From: PR03 sp031362725
GTDB lineage: Bacteria > Myxococcota_A > UBA9160 > PR03
Length of the DNA: 47,540 bases
NCBI GenBank assembly: GCA_031362725.1
Contig: JANLTC010000145.1
Location: forward strand, 1-47,540
Direction: 5' to 3'
Below the pieces are notes generated by a model. The model ran no database searches and was not told where the DNA came from. It saw only the letters and a program-made list of their open reading frames with translations. Every line of letters starts with the position of its first letter. The stretch's first letter is position 1. A program made the position numbers and the translations under genes. This document shows positions 34,013-42,470 of the stretch, one piece after another.

Positions 34013-34117
34013 GATCCCGCACGCGCCAGCGAGTTCGGCACCGCCGCTAGCGGCAACACCGCCTGCTTCGATGGCAGCGGTTTCTCGAGCGATTCGAAGA
34101 AGCGCTGCGATGCGCTG
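34013..34117 (+). pseudogene. Decayed glycosyltransferase fragment 2 (3' end)
   Basis: About 105 bases align to the 3' end of the intact GT4 gene (28113-28219). GATCCCGCACGCGC is identical, and codons then read DPARASEFGTAASGNTACFD against DPARAREFGAAGRSYAAAFD. A one-base deletion after TTCGATGGCAG shifts the frame; in the new frame the relic reads RFLERFEEALRCAEERC (intact: RLVERFEDVLRFAV). It lies between the stops of the two convergent beta-helix genes. Its first part also matches the end of fragment 1. Confidence 0.8.
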
Positions 34118-34133
34118 AAGAACGCTGCTCTCG

Positions 34134-36905
34134 TCAGCGGATGCGGCCAAGCGCGGCGCGCCGCCAGCGCGCCAGCAGCGGCAGCACCAGGACGATCTCG
34201 AAGCCGAGTCCGCACGCAGCGGAAGATTCGCTGCCCTTCCCCGCGCTTCCGTTGCATTCCGGATCGAGCAGGTCGATCTGCGAATCCCCGTCGTCGTCGA
34301 TGCCGTTGCTGCATTCAGGGTCCTCGCGCGCGCTGAACGCGTTCGGACATCCCGGGTCGGCCGGATAATCGATGAAGCCGTCGCCGTCGTCGTCGATGCC
34401 GTTCGTGCAGGCAGCGGCGGGGAGCGCGAATGCGGCGACGAGACCCGCACCGGCGCTCATCGTCTGGGTTGCCGAGAGACCCACGCGGAGTCGAGGTCCG
34501 AAGTGATCGCCGCCGAGAGCGACGCGATAGGGCAGGCTCGTCGGAAGCTCCGTCGAAGATCGCAGCTCCTGCGGTGCGGCCAGCGGGCAGCTCTCGGGCT
34601 CCTGGATCGCGATCCCCTGCGGTGCGTCGACGAGCAGATTGCGGCCGATCTGGGTGCCGCTCTCGCCCCACCCGGCGCTGCAGCGCAGGAGGTTGCTCTT
34701 CGAGAACAGCATGCCCTCGAGCGGGATCGCGAGGTTCAAATTCGCCGTCGAATAGAAGTTCGACACCCCGAGCGGATTCGGCTGGGCCCAGGCTGCAAAG
34801 CCATCTCGCAACGACAGATCGCAGCCGGAACCGCACACGCTCCCCAGAAGAGACGTCGCCGGCAGGTTGGTCGCCACGAAGTCGCGGATCGACGCGGCCG
34901 TGCCCGACGCCGGGACACCGAACACCGAGCCGTAGTTCGCGCCGCCGACGGCGGCGAAGTAGACGCCGTCGATGTCGTGCACTTCGTAGTCGATGAGGCG
35001 GTTCCATCCCTCGATCCACGAATCGTGCACGCTTCCCGAACGCATGGCCGCGCAACTCGTGGTGTTGCTGAACGCGAGCAGGTTGCGGACATCGTGCCCG
35101 CCACTCGCGCCCTCGTCGATCAGGGGACCGTCGTGCTGCGGATCGACATAGAGCATGCCGTCGACCTCGTAGCGAACCTGGTGCGTGGCATCGTCGAAGC
35201 TGCCGAGGCATCCGTCTCCGCTCGCGAACATCGTCACGCGGGCGTCCTCGAAACGAACCGACTGGCCCGGCGCGGTGTTCTCCGTGTCGAACGCGCTCGT
35301 CGATCCCCCGTGCGCGTTGCACCACCACGACCAGCCACGAAACGTCCAGCTAGCGGGCCCGAGCTGATCCGAAGCCATGATGACACCGTCATCGCCGGCG
35401 TAGCGGATCAACCAGCGCGCGGGAGGATCGTTTGAATCGAAGCGGGTCTGAGACAGCGAGACGCCGTGGTAGCCGCTGGTGGGATCGCCGTCCCAGGGCT
35501 GCGCGCCGGTGTTGCAGGTTGCGCTCGTATCGACCGGCGTGCGCGAGTCGACGATCGCCACGCGATCGCCGCGAAACGCGTCGAAGTTCCAGATGTCGAG
35601 TGAGTGTCCGTTGCAGGGCGCCTGTTGATCGAACGGGAACTGCGGGAGTCCGCGCGCCGACGCGACGATCACGGTGTCCTGATAGGGATCCTGGCAGGCG
35701 GGCGTTCCGCCGCGATTCGACAGCTTGGCCCAGCCGTCGAAGTACGCGAAGTCCGAGTCGACACAGGCGGCGTGGAAGCCGAGCCCGGCATCGCGCTGTG
35801 CGCCGATGGAACGCACCGTCGCCGGGCGAAACAACAACCACGCATCACCGGGCCAGAACCCCGGCCAAAAAACGCCCGCGGTGTCGTCGTAGTCCGCCGC
35901 CGGCAACCACGCTTTCGGAATCGCCTCCGCGAAGCAGACCCGATCGACCTGGCCCTGACCCGGTCCGATCGACTCGGCGACGTCGTTCTGCGTTTCGACG
36001 ACGAGCAGCCGACGCTCCATCGCAGCGGGATCCGCCGGATGCATCGACGCATCGGTGATGCCGAAGCTCCACCCCACGTACGAATGATCGCGCGTGATCG
36101 TGCCCGCAGCGATGCAGTCGTTGCCGACGCGCCCGCTGCAGAGTTCGACGCAACGACTGAGATCCAGCCCGGCGGCGCTCTGCGTTCCGGCCGCCGCAAC
36201 GCGTACCGCCGCGGCCCCACCGACGTAGCCGATGCCGGTCGCAAAGCCGGCCGTCTGGCTGTTGCGTCCGAACTCCATGTCGGGATCGTGGAGTGCGACC
36301 TCGAAATAGCAGCGATCGGGATTGGATGAGCAACCCGAGACGTCTGCGTCCAAGACCCGATACACATGACCGCGTGCGGGTCCCCCGCGCACCTGGAACC
36401 AATCGCCGATGGCCACGTCGATCGGCGCGACGAGCAGCAATCGCAACCGATCGGGGTGTGCCGGCTGGGCGACCCCGCGCAATGCCACCTCGCCATCGAG
36501 GGTCGAGTCGTACAGGACGGCGCCCTGCGGCGCGAAGCGGAAGCCGTTCTCACCGCCGCATTCGTAGCCGGCCGGATCGGTCGCGTCCGCGTCCTCGCAG
36601 CCGCTGAGCACGAGCGAGGCGCCGGGCGCAATCTCGAGCGACGCCGCGGGATGGGTTCCCTTGAGCGAGTGCGCATCGCAGGTGCCCGCGTTGCAGCGCA
36701 CCTGGCAGGACGCCGCGAGCCGCACGTCCGTCGTCGTGTCGGGAACACCGGGAGGACTCCACGTCGCGGGGTCGCGATAGTCGAGCGGCGCCGCCGCCGA
36801 TCCCCCTGCGACACACTCGACTGTGGCGGCATGCGCCGCAAGGCCACTCGTGGCAACGAGTGCCAGCAGCACGCAGCAGAAGAAGCACGGGGCCATCGAG
36901 CGCAT
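34134..36905 (-). CDS. Large secreted protein with NGIDDDGD repeats and Cys-containing C-terminal anchor
   Basis: A 923-residue protein with a signal peptide (MRSMAPCFFCCVLLALVATS, cut near AHAA). Residues about 25-80 look like a G8-type domain (YRDPATWSPPGVPDTTTDVR, then VRCNAGTCDAHSLKG). The rest is strand-rich with many cysteine pairs. Near the C-terminus are two copies of C-x-NGIDDDGD-x-x-ID with DPGC/DPEC, a calcium-binding-like repeat often placed before sorting tails. The last 30 residues are SSAACGLGFEIVLVLPLLAR and a basic end: Cys, membrane stretch, arginines, similar in layout to MYXO-CTERM-type signals. It is the last gene of the asnB minus operon and converges on the PEP-CTERM-like gene. 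Confidence 0.87.
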   Translation of the reverse strand: MRSMAPCFFCCVLLALVATSGLAAHAATVECVAGGSAAAPLDYRDPATWSPPGVPDTTTDVRLAASCQVRCNAGTCDAHSLKGTHPAASLEIAPGASLVLSGCEDADATDPAGYECGGENGFRFAPQGAVLYDSTLDGEVALRGVAQPAHPDRLRLLLVAPIDVAIGDWFQVRGGPARGHVYRVLDADVSGCSSNPDRCYFEVALHDPDMEFGRNSQTAGFATGIGYVGGAAAVRVAAAGTQSAAGLDLSRCVELCSGRVGNDCIAAGTITRDHSYVGWSFGITDASMHPADPAAMERRLLVVETQNDVAESIGPGQGQVDRVCFAEAIPKAWLPAADYDDTAGVFWPGFWPGDAWLLFRPATVRSIGAQRDAGLGFHAACVDSDFAYFDGWAKLSNRGGTPACQDPYQDTVIVASARGLPQFPFDQQAPCNGHSLDIWNFDAFRGDRVAIVDSRTPVDTSATCNTGAQPWDGDPTSGYHGVSLSQTRFDSNDPPARWLIRYAGDDGVIMASDQLGPASWTFRGWSWWCNAHGGSTSAFDTENTAPGQSVRFEDARVTMFASGDGCLGSFDDATHQVRYEVDGMLYVDPQHDGPLIDEGASGGHDVRNLLAFSNTTSCAAMRSGSVHDSWIEGWNRLIDYEVHDIDGVYFAAVGGANYGSVFGVPASGTAASIRDFVATNLPATSLLGSVCGSGCDLSLRDGFAAWAQPNPLGVSNFYSTANLNLAIPLEGMLFSKSNLLRCSAGWGESGTQIGRNLLVDAPQGIAIQEPESCPLAAPQELRSSTELPTSLPYRVALGGDHFGPRLRVGLSATQTMSAGAGLVAAFALPAAACTNGIDDDGDGFIDYPADPGCPNAFSAREDPECSNGIDDDGDSQIDLLDPECNGSAGKGSESSAACGLGFEIVLVLPLLARWRRAALGRIR

Positions 36906-37077
36906 CGGTGCCAGCTTAGGGGATGCGCGCTTGCAACGGGACGGCAGCTTGGGTGCAGCGCGGGCTGCGCGCGGCAGCAATCGCGCAGAGCAGGGCAGGC
37001 AAGGCGGATCTGTTCGTGCAAGAGAGCGCCGCAACGTCCAGCCAGCGCCCCCGAAGTGGCAATCTCGTGCCATCGCC

Positions 37078-37977
37078 CTAGGCGGGTTCGATGCGCGGAA
37101 CCTCGAAGACGCGCCCCGCGACTTCGCCCTCGTGGGCCGCGAGCCACGCGCTCGCCGTCACGAACCGGTGATCGCGCAACAGCGCCTTCAGCTTCGCTTC
37201 GGTCGACGCGAGGCCGACGTAGTACTTGAAGCGGCGCTGCCAGGGGAGCTCCATGCGCGGCTGGTCGGGATCGATCTCGCGCGGATGCACGTAGATGGTG
37301 GCGGGGCGGCCCGCGCGATTCTCGACACCGACGCAGGATCGGATCAGCGGGTACGGGAAGAGGCGCAAGTAGCCGCCGCCGGCAAACGGCACGCGGCGTC
37401 CGGCGACGCCGACCGTCGTCCACGGAATCTCGGCGAGATCACCGCTGCCGCAGCGGATCGTGTGCGGACCGAAGTGTGGCGTCGCGAAGCCGCCGTGACT
37501 CGAATGGCCTGGGTTCACCGACGCATCGTACGAGAACCCCGCCTCCGCGATCACGTCGAAGGCCCACGCCGTGTCGTTCGTGATCGAGCCGCCGGGGGCG
37601 CGGAAACCGAGTACGGGTTTTCCCGAGAGATCTTCGAGCAGCGTCTTCGAAGCGCGGAGATCTTCCGCAAGCGAGGCGCGCGTATGGCGCGATACCACTT
37701 CGTGCCAGAACGAGTGCGATGCGATCTCGTGACCCGCGTCGGCGATGCGCCGCACCAGCTTCGGATGCTTCCACGCCACCCAGCCGACGATGAAGAAGGT
37801 TCCGGTGGCGCCCGCCGAGGCGAACAGATCGAGCAGCACATCCGTGTTCGCCTCGACGCGCGATTCGAGCGACGTCCAGTCGTCGCGCCGATAGCCGCCC
37901 TCGACTTCGAGGATGTGGAACCACTCCTCGACGTCGACGGTCAACATGTTCGGGGCGCGATCGCTTGCGTGGGTCAC
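37078..37977 (-). CDS. Polysaccharide deacetylase, XrtA/PEP-CTERM-associated type
   Basis: A 299-residue NodB-fold deacetylase. Motifs: LTVDVEEWFH (Asp metal/catalytic), ASHSFWHEVVSRH (two metal histidines), FRAPGGSIT, YDASVNPGHSSHGG, and IYVHPREIDP. The C-terminal RRFKYYVGLASTEAKLKALL is the DUF3473 segment found in exosortase-linked deacetylases. A GTG at 37977 with AAGGA 5 bases upstream is chosen over an ATG ten codons later. No signal peptide, as usual for this group. It lies between the GNAT-like gene and the beta-helix gene on the same strand and would remove acetyl groups from the polymer or its precursors. Confidence 0.92.
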   Translation of the reverse strand: MTHASDRAPNMLTVDVEEWFHILEVEGGYRRDDWTSLESRVEANTDVLLDLFASAGATGTFFIVGWVAWKHPKLVRRIADAGHEIASHSFWHEVVSRHTRASLAEDLRASKTLLEDLSGKPVLGFRAPGGSITNDTAWAFDVIAEAGFSYDASVNPGHSSHGGFATPHFGPHTIRCGSGDLAEIPWTTVGVAGRRVPFAGGGYLRLFPYPLIRSCVGVENRAGRPATIYVHPREIDPDQPRMELPWQRRFKYYVGLASTEAKLKALLRDHRFVTASAWLAAHEGEVAGRVFEVPRIEPA

Positions 37978-38053
37978 GACGTTCCTTCGAAGGTTGCGCG
38001 TTTCGGCTGGCAGCAGCGGCACTGCCGCCCCGCAGCCAACATACCTCGGCCGT

Positions 38054-39142
38054 TCAGTCCGTCTGCGGGGGCGTCGTCTCGGGCGCCGCCGGCAGCGCCT
38101 CGCCCCACCAGTGGGTGGGATACGGGTTGATCGGGGTGTCGCGCGTATTCGAACCAAAGAGCATCGGCGCCGGCAGCGGCGCCCCGCCGGGTCGCCACAG
38201 ATGGATCGGGTTCGCGCCGCCGCCCACGAAACCATTCTCGGCGAGCGCCACCGTGATGGCCGGGCAGGTGGTGCTCGCACCGAGGTAGTCGGCGGCGAAG
38301 CCCTCGGCGAGGAGCGCCAGTTCCGACACCATCCACGTGTAGAGATCGCCGTCCGCGTCCGGGTTGAACAGCTCGATGATCTCCGCGCCGCGCTCGCCGT
38401 CCACTTCGTAGACGCGCAGCAGCGCCCAACCGAGCAGCTGCTGTTCGCGCGCAAAATAGAGCGGCACGAAATGGCCGGCGCCGGGGAACCCCTGCATCAA
38501 CCAACGCAGCTGCTCGGGCGACCACAGCGGCAGCGTTTCGTACGCGACTTCGCCTTCGTAGAGCGCGAAGACTTCAGCGCCGACCGCCGCGACCGGCACT
38601 ACGCGCGCGCCGGCGGGCCCGCGCCGTCGTCGTCGTCGCCGGAACGGCTGCGCAGCGCTCGCGATCGCGCGCGCACCGGCCCCCGGAATCCGCAAGCGCC
38701 GCTCGAGCGCCTGCGCCATGCGCCGTGCGCCGAGCCGCAGGATGAAGCGCTGTGCGGTGCCGGCACGCAGCCATTTGAGTCGCGCGAGAAATCCGACTGC
38801 GTCGTCCGAGCCGCCGACCAGCAGCGCCGGCTCCGGCTCCGCCATGAAGCGTTGGATGATGCGCACGCCGAGTCCCGCGTTGCGCAGACCGGGCAACGTG
38901 TACCAGTCGAAGGTCTCGAGAATCGGGACGATCTCGTTCCCGATGCGGTAGCGCCGGCGGAATGCACAGCCCATCGCGAGGCATTCGCCGTCGTGGAGCG
39001 CGAGGAAGGCGCGCATCTCGGGAGCATCCTCGTAGCGCCAGCGGTAGAACGCGGCGCTGCGCGGACGCGTCCAGGTGCGCTCGGCGAAGCGCCTCATCAC
39101 TTCGAAGTGTTGCGGCGTGTAGCGAACGATCTCGGTCTTCAT
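38054..39142 (-). CDS. GNAT/FemAB-like acyltransferase family protein
   Basis: A 362-residue protein with a GNAT-type fold. The N-terminal half shows FYRWRYEDAPEMRAFLALHD, then LPGLRNAGLGVRIIQRFM, which resembles the acyl-CoA-binding loop, and a basic linker (a run of eight arginines near residue 190). The C-terminal half repeats a similar strand/helix order (LYFAREQQLLGWALLRVYEV). Its ATG overlaps the asnB stop by 4 bases. Such proteins are regular members of XrtA-associated exopolysaccharide operons. Substrate unknown; call by fold only. Confidence 0.78.
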   Translation of the reverse strand: MKTEIVRYTPQHFEVMRRFAERTWTRPRSAAFYRWRYEDAPEMRAFLALHDGECLAMGCAFRRRYRIGNEIVPILETFDWYTLPGLRNAGLGVRIIQRFMAEPEPALLVGGSDDAVGFLARLKWLRAGTAQRFILRLGARRMAQALERRLRIPGAGARAIASAAQPFRRRRRRRGPAGARVVPVAAVGAEVFALYEGEVAYETLPLWSPEQLRWLMQGFPGAGHFVPLYFAREQQLLGWALLRVYEVDGERGAEIIELFNPDADGDLYTWMVSELALLAEGFAADYLGASTTCPAITVALAENGFVGGGANPIHLWRPGGAPLPAPMLFGSNTRDTPINPYPTHWWGEALPAAPETTPPQTD

Positions 39143-41061
39143 GCGGCTCCGCCGTGTCGCGCGAGTGTGCGCGCCAGCAGCGCGAGCAGCCAGCGGCGGT
39201 GTACACGGCGGAACGGCGAGTCCTCCGGGTCGCGACCTTCTCCGCGGCGCGCGAGATCCACCGAAAGCCCGGCCAGCGCCTCGGGCCGGAACACCGCGCG
39301 CAGCGGCGACGCCCCGGAATCGAGCGCGAAACGCACCGCCTCGTCGAGCACCTTGCCGCCATGTTCTTCGAGCGGCAATGCGAAGCCCTTCTTCGGCCGG
39401 TCGATCACCCACGGCGGCACGAGCCGCTTCGCGAGCGTGCGCAGGATGCGCTTGCCGGTAGCGCCCTCGTTCTTCAGCGCGAACGGCAATCGCGCAGCGA
39501 AGTCGAGCACCGGCGCGGCAAGCAGCGGCGGCCGTACTTCGAGTGAGCACGCCATCGACATCCGATCGACCTTGGTGAGCATGTCGTCGGGCAGGATCAG
39601 CCGCTGCTCGAGCCAATGCGCCGATGCGACCGCGTCGCTTTCGAGCGAAGCCCCGCGTTCTTCGAGCAGCGCGTCGAGTCCTGCGCCACGTCCCTCACCG
39701 GCCGGCAGCAGCTCGGGTCGCAGCAAGCGCGCCGTCTCTTCGGGCCAGAACAGCGTCGTGAACGCAACCATGCGTCGCGCCCGCGGCATCGCGGCGACGG
39801 CCAGCGCGCGCGCGATCTGGCGCCCGCGCCGCCCACCGATCGCCGCGAACGCCGCCGTCCCGCCGCGCAGCGCAAAGGGCGGCACGCGCCCGAGCGCCTC
39901 CAGCATGCGGAGCTGCGCGAAGCGCGGGTAGCCGGCGAACACCTCGTCGCCGCCGTCACCTGAAAGCGCCACCGTCACCGAGCGGCGCATCTCGCGCGAC
40001 AGCCGCAGCACCGCGAGTGACGACGAATCCGCGAACGGATCGCCGTGGTGATCGACGAGCAGGTCGAGTTCGTCCTCGCTGAGCGGCGTCGCGGCGAACT
40101 CGATCTCGTGATGCTCGCTGCCGATGCGATCCGCGACGGCGCGCGCGGCCCGGCGCTCGTCGTAGGCGGGATCGCGATGCACGACGGCGTAGGTCTGCAA
40201 GCGGCCGACGTGACGGGCGGCGAGCGCCGCCACGGTGGACGAGTCCACGCCACCCGAGAGCAGCACGCCGACCGGCACGTCGGAAACCAGGTGATCGCGC
40301 ACGCAATCCGAAAGCACCGTCTCGAGCTGGCGAGAAAGGGATTCGAGATCGCCTTCGAGTCGCGGCGCGCCGGGCCCCGGCTCTGCGACCCAGCGCGTCT
40401 CGATCGGCGCGGTGCCGGCGCGCAGGCGCAGCGCGGTGCCGGGTCGCAGCTGCCGGATGCCGGCGCGCAGCGACCACGGATTCGGCACGAAGCCGAACGT
40501 CAGCAGATGGCCGAGCCCTTGCGGATCGAGACTCGTGTCGACGCCGGGCACGCGCAGTAGCGCGGTGATCTCGGATGCGAACGCGAAACCGCCGTCTGCG
40601 ATCGGCGCCCAGTAGAGCGGCTTCTGGCCGGCGCGATCGCGCGCGAGCAGCAGCTCGCCGGTCTGCGTGTCGAGCAGCGCCAGCGCGAACATGCCGTCGA
40701 GGCGCGCGAGGCTGCGCTCGCCATCGCGGGCGAGCAGCCGTAGCACCACTTCGGTGTCGCTCGATCCGGCAAAGCGCTCGCCAGACTGCCCGAGTTCGTC
40801 GCGCAGCGCGGCGAAGTTGTAGACCTCGCCGTTGTACGCGAACACGAAGCGCCGGTCGGGCGACCACATCGGCTGCGCGCCGGTCGGCGAGAGGTCGATG
40901 ATCGAGAGGCGCGCGTGGGCGACGCCCGCACCGTCGATCACGGCGACGCCGGCCGCATCGGGACCGCGATGGTGCAGGCTCGCCGCCAGTCGTTCGAGTT
41001 CCGCGCGGAGCGCAGCACGCTGGGGGCCGGGCGCGCAGAGGATGCCGGCGATGCCGCACAT
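39139..41061 (-). CDS. asnB: Asparagine-synthase-type amidotransferase (XrtA-locus type)
   Basis: A 640-residue glutamine-dependent amidotransferase. The N-terminal Cys2 (MCGIAGILC) is the glutaminase nucleophile, followed by LHHRGPDAAGV, ARLSIIDLSPTGAQPM and FAYNGEVYNFAALRDEL. The synthase domain has the PP-loop VGVLLSGGVDSSTVAALA, VALSGDGGDEVFAGYPRF, DDMLTKVDRMSMACSLEVRP and VIDRPKKGFALPLEE. In exopolysaccharide loci this family probably amidates a sugar carboxylate rather than making asparagine. It is the first gene of a minus operon with the GNAT-like, deacetylase and beta-helix genes, and diverges from a GT4 gene. Confidence 0.93.
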   Translation of the reverse strand: MCGIAGILCAPGPQRAALRAELERLAASLHHRGPDAAGVAVIDGAGVAHARLSIIDLSPTGAQPMWSPDRRFVFAYNGEVYNFAALRDELGQSGERFAGSSDTEVVLRLLARDGERSLARLDGMFALALLDTQTGELLLARDRAGQKPLYWAPIADGGFAFASEITALLRVPGVDTSLDPQGLGHLLTFGFVPNPWSLRAGIRQLRPGTALRLRAGTAPIETRWVAEPGPGAPRLEGDLESLSRQLETVLSDCVRDHLVSDVPVGVLLSGGVDSSTVAALAARHVGRLQTYAVVHRDPAYDERRAARAVADRIGSEHHEIEFAATPLSEDELDLLVDHHGDPFADSSSLAVLRLSREMRRSVTVALSGDGGDEVFAGYPRFAQLRMLEALGRVPPFALRGGTAAFAAIGGRRGRQIARALAVAAMPRARRMVAFTTLFWPEETARLLRPELLPAGEGRGAGLDALLEERGASLESDAVASAHWLEQRLILPDDMLTKVDRMSMACSLEVRPPLLAAPVLDFAARLPFALKNEGATGKRILRTLAKRLVPPWVIDRPKKGFALPLEEHGGKVLDEAVRFALDSGASPLRAVFRPEALAGLSVDLARRGEGRDPEDSPFRRVHRRWLLALLARTLARHGGAA

Positions 41062-41148
41062 GGTGGATTCATCGGCAGGGATGTCACTCGGGCGACGGGT
41101 TTCTGGCCCGCCGCCCCGTGCGGCGAGCCGATCAAACTAGCAGAATGC

Positions 41149-41178
41149 GGGGCCTCGAAATCTGCGGCCCCGAGGGAG
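41149..41178 (+). promoter_or_regulatory. Hairpin over the ribosome binding site of the second GT4 gene
   Basis: GGGGCC (41149) and GGCCCC (41166) can pair across 11 bases. Alternatively CCTCG (41153) can pair with CGAGG (41171), which is part of the CGAGGGAG ribosome binding site of the gene at 41183. The two foldings exclude each other. This is only a reading of the sequence. Confidence 0.35.
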
Positions 41179-41182
41179 ACCG

Positions 41183-42298
41183 ATGACGACGCGCCGCCTC
41201 CGTCTGCTCTTCGTGAGTCCGCTGCCGCCGCCGACGGGTGGGATCTCCAACTGGATGGTCGCGGTGCAGGAGAGCGCGCTACAGGGCGAGTTCGAGATCC
41301 GCGTGGTGAACTCGTCGCCGTCGGCCGTCGACGTCACTGGCACGAGCCGGCTGCGCCTCGGCCGTGTTGCCGACGCATTGCGCATCTTGTGGCAGCTGGC
41401 AGTCGAGTTGCTGCGCTTCCGTCCCGACCTCGTGCACGTCAACACGTCCTACTTCTGGGCGTTCCTGCGCGACGGCGTCGCGATCCGGATGGCGCGGCTC
41501 GCCGGTGCGCGCACGCTGCTCCATCTGCGCGGCGGCGACTTCCCGGAATGGGCCGAGCGATCCGGCGCGGCGGTGCGCTCGTTCATCCGCGCCACGCTCC
41601 GCCGCACCGATTGCGTGATCGCGCTGACCGTGCACACGCAGCGCTGGCTCGAAACCGAAGTCGAGCCCGAGCGCGTGCGCTACCTGCCGAACTTCGTGCG
41701 CTTCGATGCGATCGGCGCGCCCCCGGACCGCAGCGACCGCGCGGGCAGGCCCGTCGAGGTTCTGTTCGTCGGCTGGATGATCGAGGCGAAGGGCGTGCGC
41801 GAGTTGCTGCAAGCCGCGCGCGCTCTGCCTGCCGCACGCTTCACGCTGATCGGACCGCCCGAGCCGAGCTTCACCGCGACGATCGAAGCGGAGCTGCGCG
41901 CGCTCGGGGATCGGCTCTGCGTGTTGCCGGTGCAGGCGCGCGAAGAAGTCTTCCGCCGCTACCGCGACGCCGATGTGTTCGTGCTGCCGACCTGGCGCGA
42001 AGGCTTTCCGAACGTGGTGATCGAGGCGATGGCGATGGGGCTGCCGGTGGTCGCGACGCCGGTGGGCGCGATCGCCGAGATCGTCGAAGACGGTCGCTCG
42101 GGTTTGCTGGTCCCGGTTCGCGATGCCGCGTCGCTCGAAGCCGCGCTACGCCGGCTCATCGAGGCGCCTGCGCTTCGCCTCGAGATGGGTCGCCGCGCGC
42201 AGGAACGCGCGCTTGCGCTTTATTCCTTCGAGACGGTGATCGCGCAGCTGATCGCGATCTACCGCGCTTGCCTCGCCGATGCGGGCGCGTCGCGTTGA
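41183..42298 (+). CDS. GT4 family glycosyltransferase
   Basis: A 371-residue GT-B transferase: LRLLFVSPLPPPTGGISNWM at the N-terminus with the glycine-rich acceptor loop, LVHVNTSYFWAFLRDGVAIR, LLHLRGGDFPEWAE, then a C-terminal domain with VLFVGWMIEAKGVRELLQAA, LPTWREGFPNVVIEAMAMGL, and PVVATPVGAIAEIVEDG. The E-x7-E pair in the last block holds the nucleotide. A GAGGGAG site lies 4 bases before the ATG. It diverges from asnB across 121 bases. No membrane segment; cytoplasmic assembly of a repeat unit is likely. Confidence 0.92.
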   Translation: MTTRRLRLLFVSPLPPPTGGISNWMVAVQESALQGEFEIRVVNSSPSAVDVTGTSRLRLGRVADALRILWQLAVELLRFRPDLVHVNTSYFWAFLRDGVAIRMARLAGARTLLHLRGGDFPEWAERSGAAVRSFIRATLRRTDCVIALTVHTQRWLETEVEPERVRYLPNFVRFDAIGAPPDRSDRAGRPVEVLFVGWMIEAKGVRELLQAARALPAARFTLIGPPEPSFTATIEAELRALGDRLCVLPVQAREEVFRRYRDADVFVLPTWREGFPNVVIEAMAMGLPVVATPVGAIAEIVEDGRSGLLVPVRDAASLEAALRRLIEAPALRLEMGRRAQERALALYSFETVIAQLIAIYRACLADAGASR

Positions 42299-42470
42299 GG
42301 CGCTGGCTCGGTCCATGGGGCGGAATCGCGAGGCGGCGACGCAGCCCTCCGTCGAGCCCGTCTGGTCGAGAATCGCCGCGGCGCCTACCGTGTCGGTTCG
42401 AACGCAGTGCGCGTGCGGCAGCGCCGTTCGGCCCGGACGCTGATCGGTCGGAGCGCGACGCGCGAGCGCC

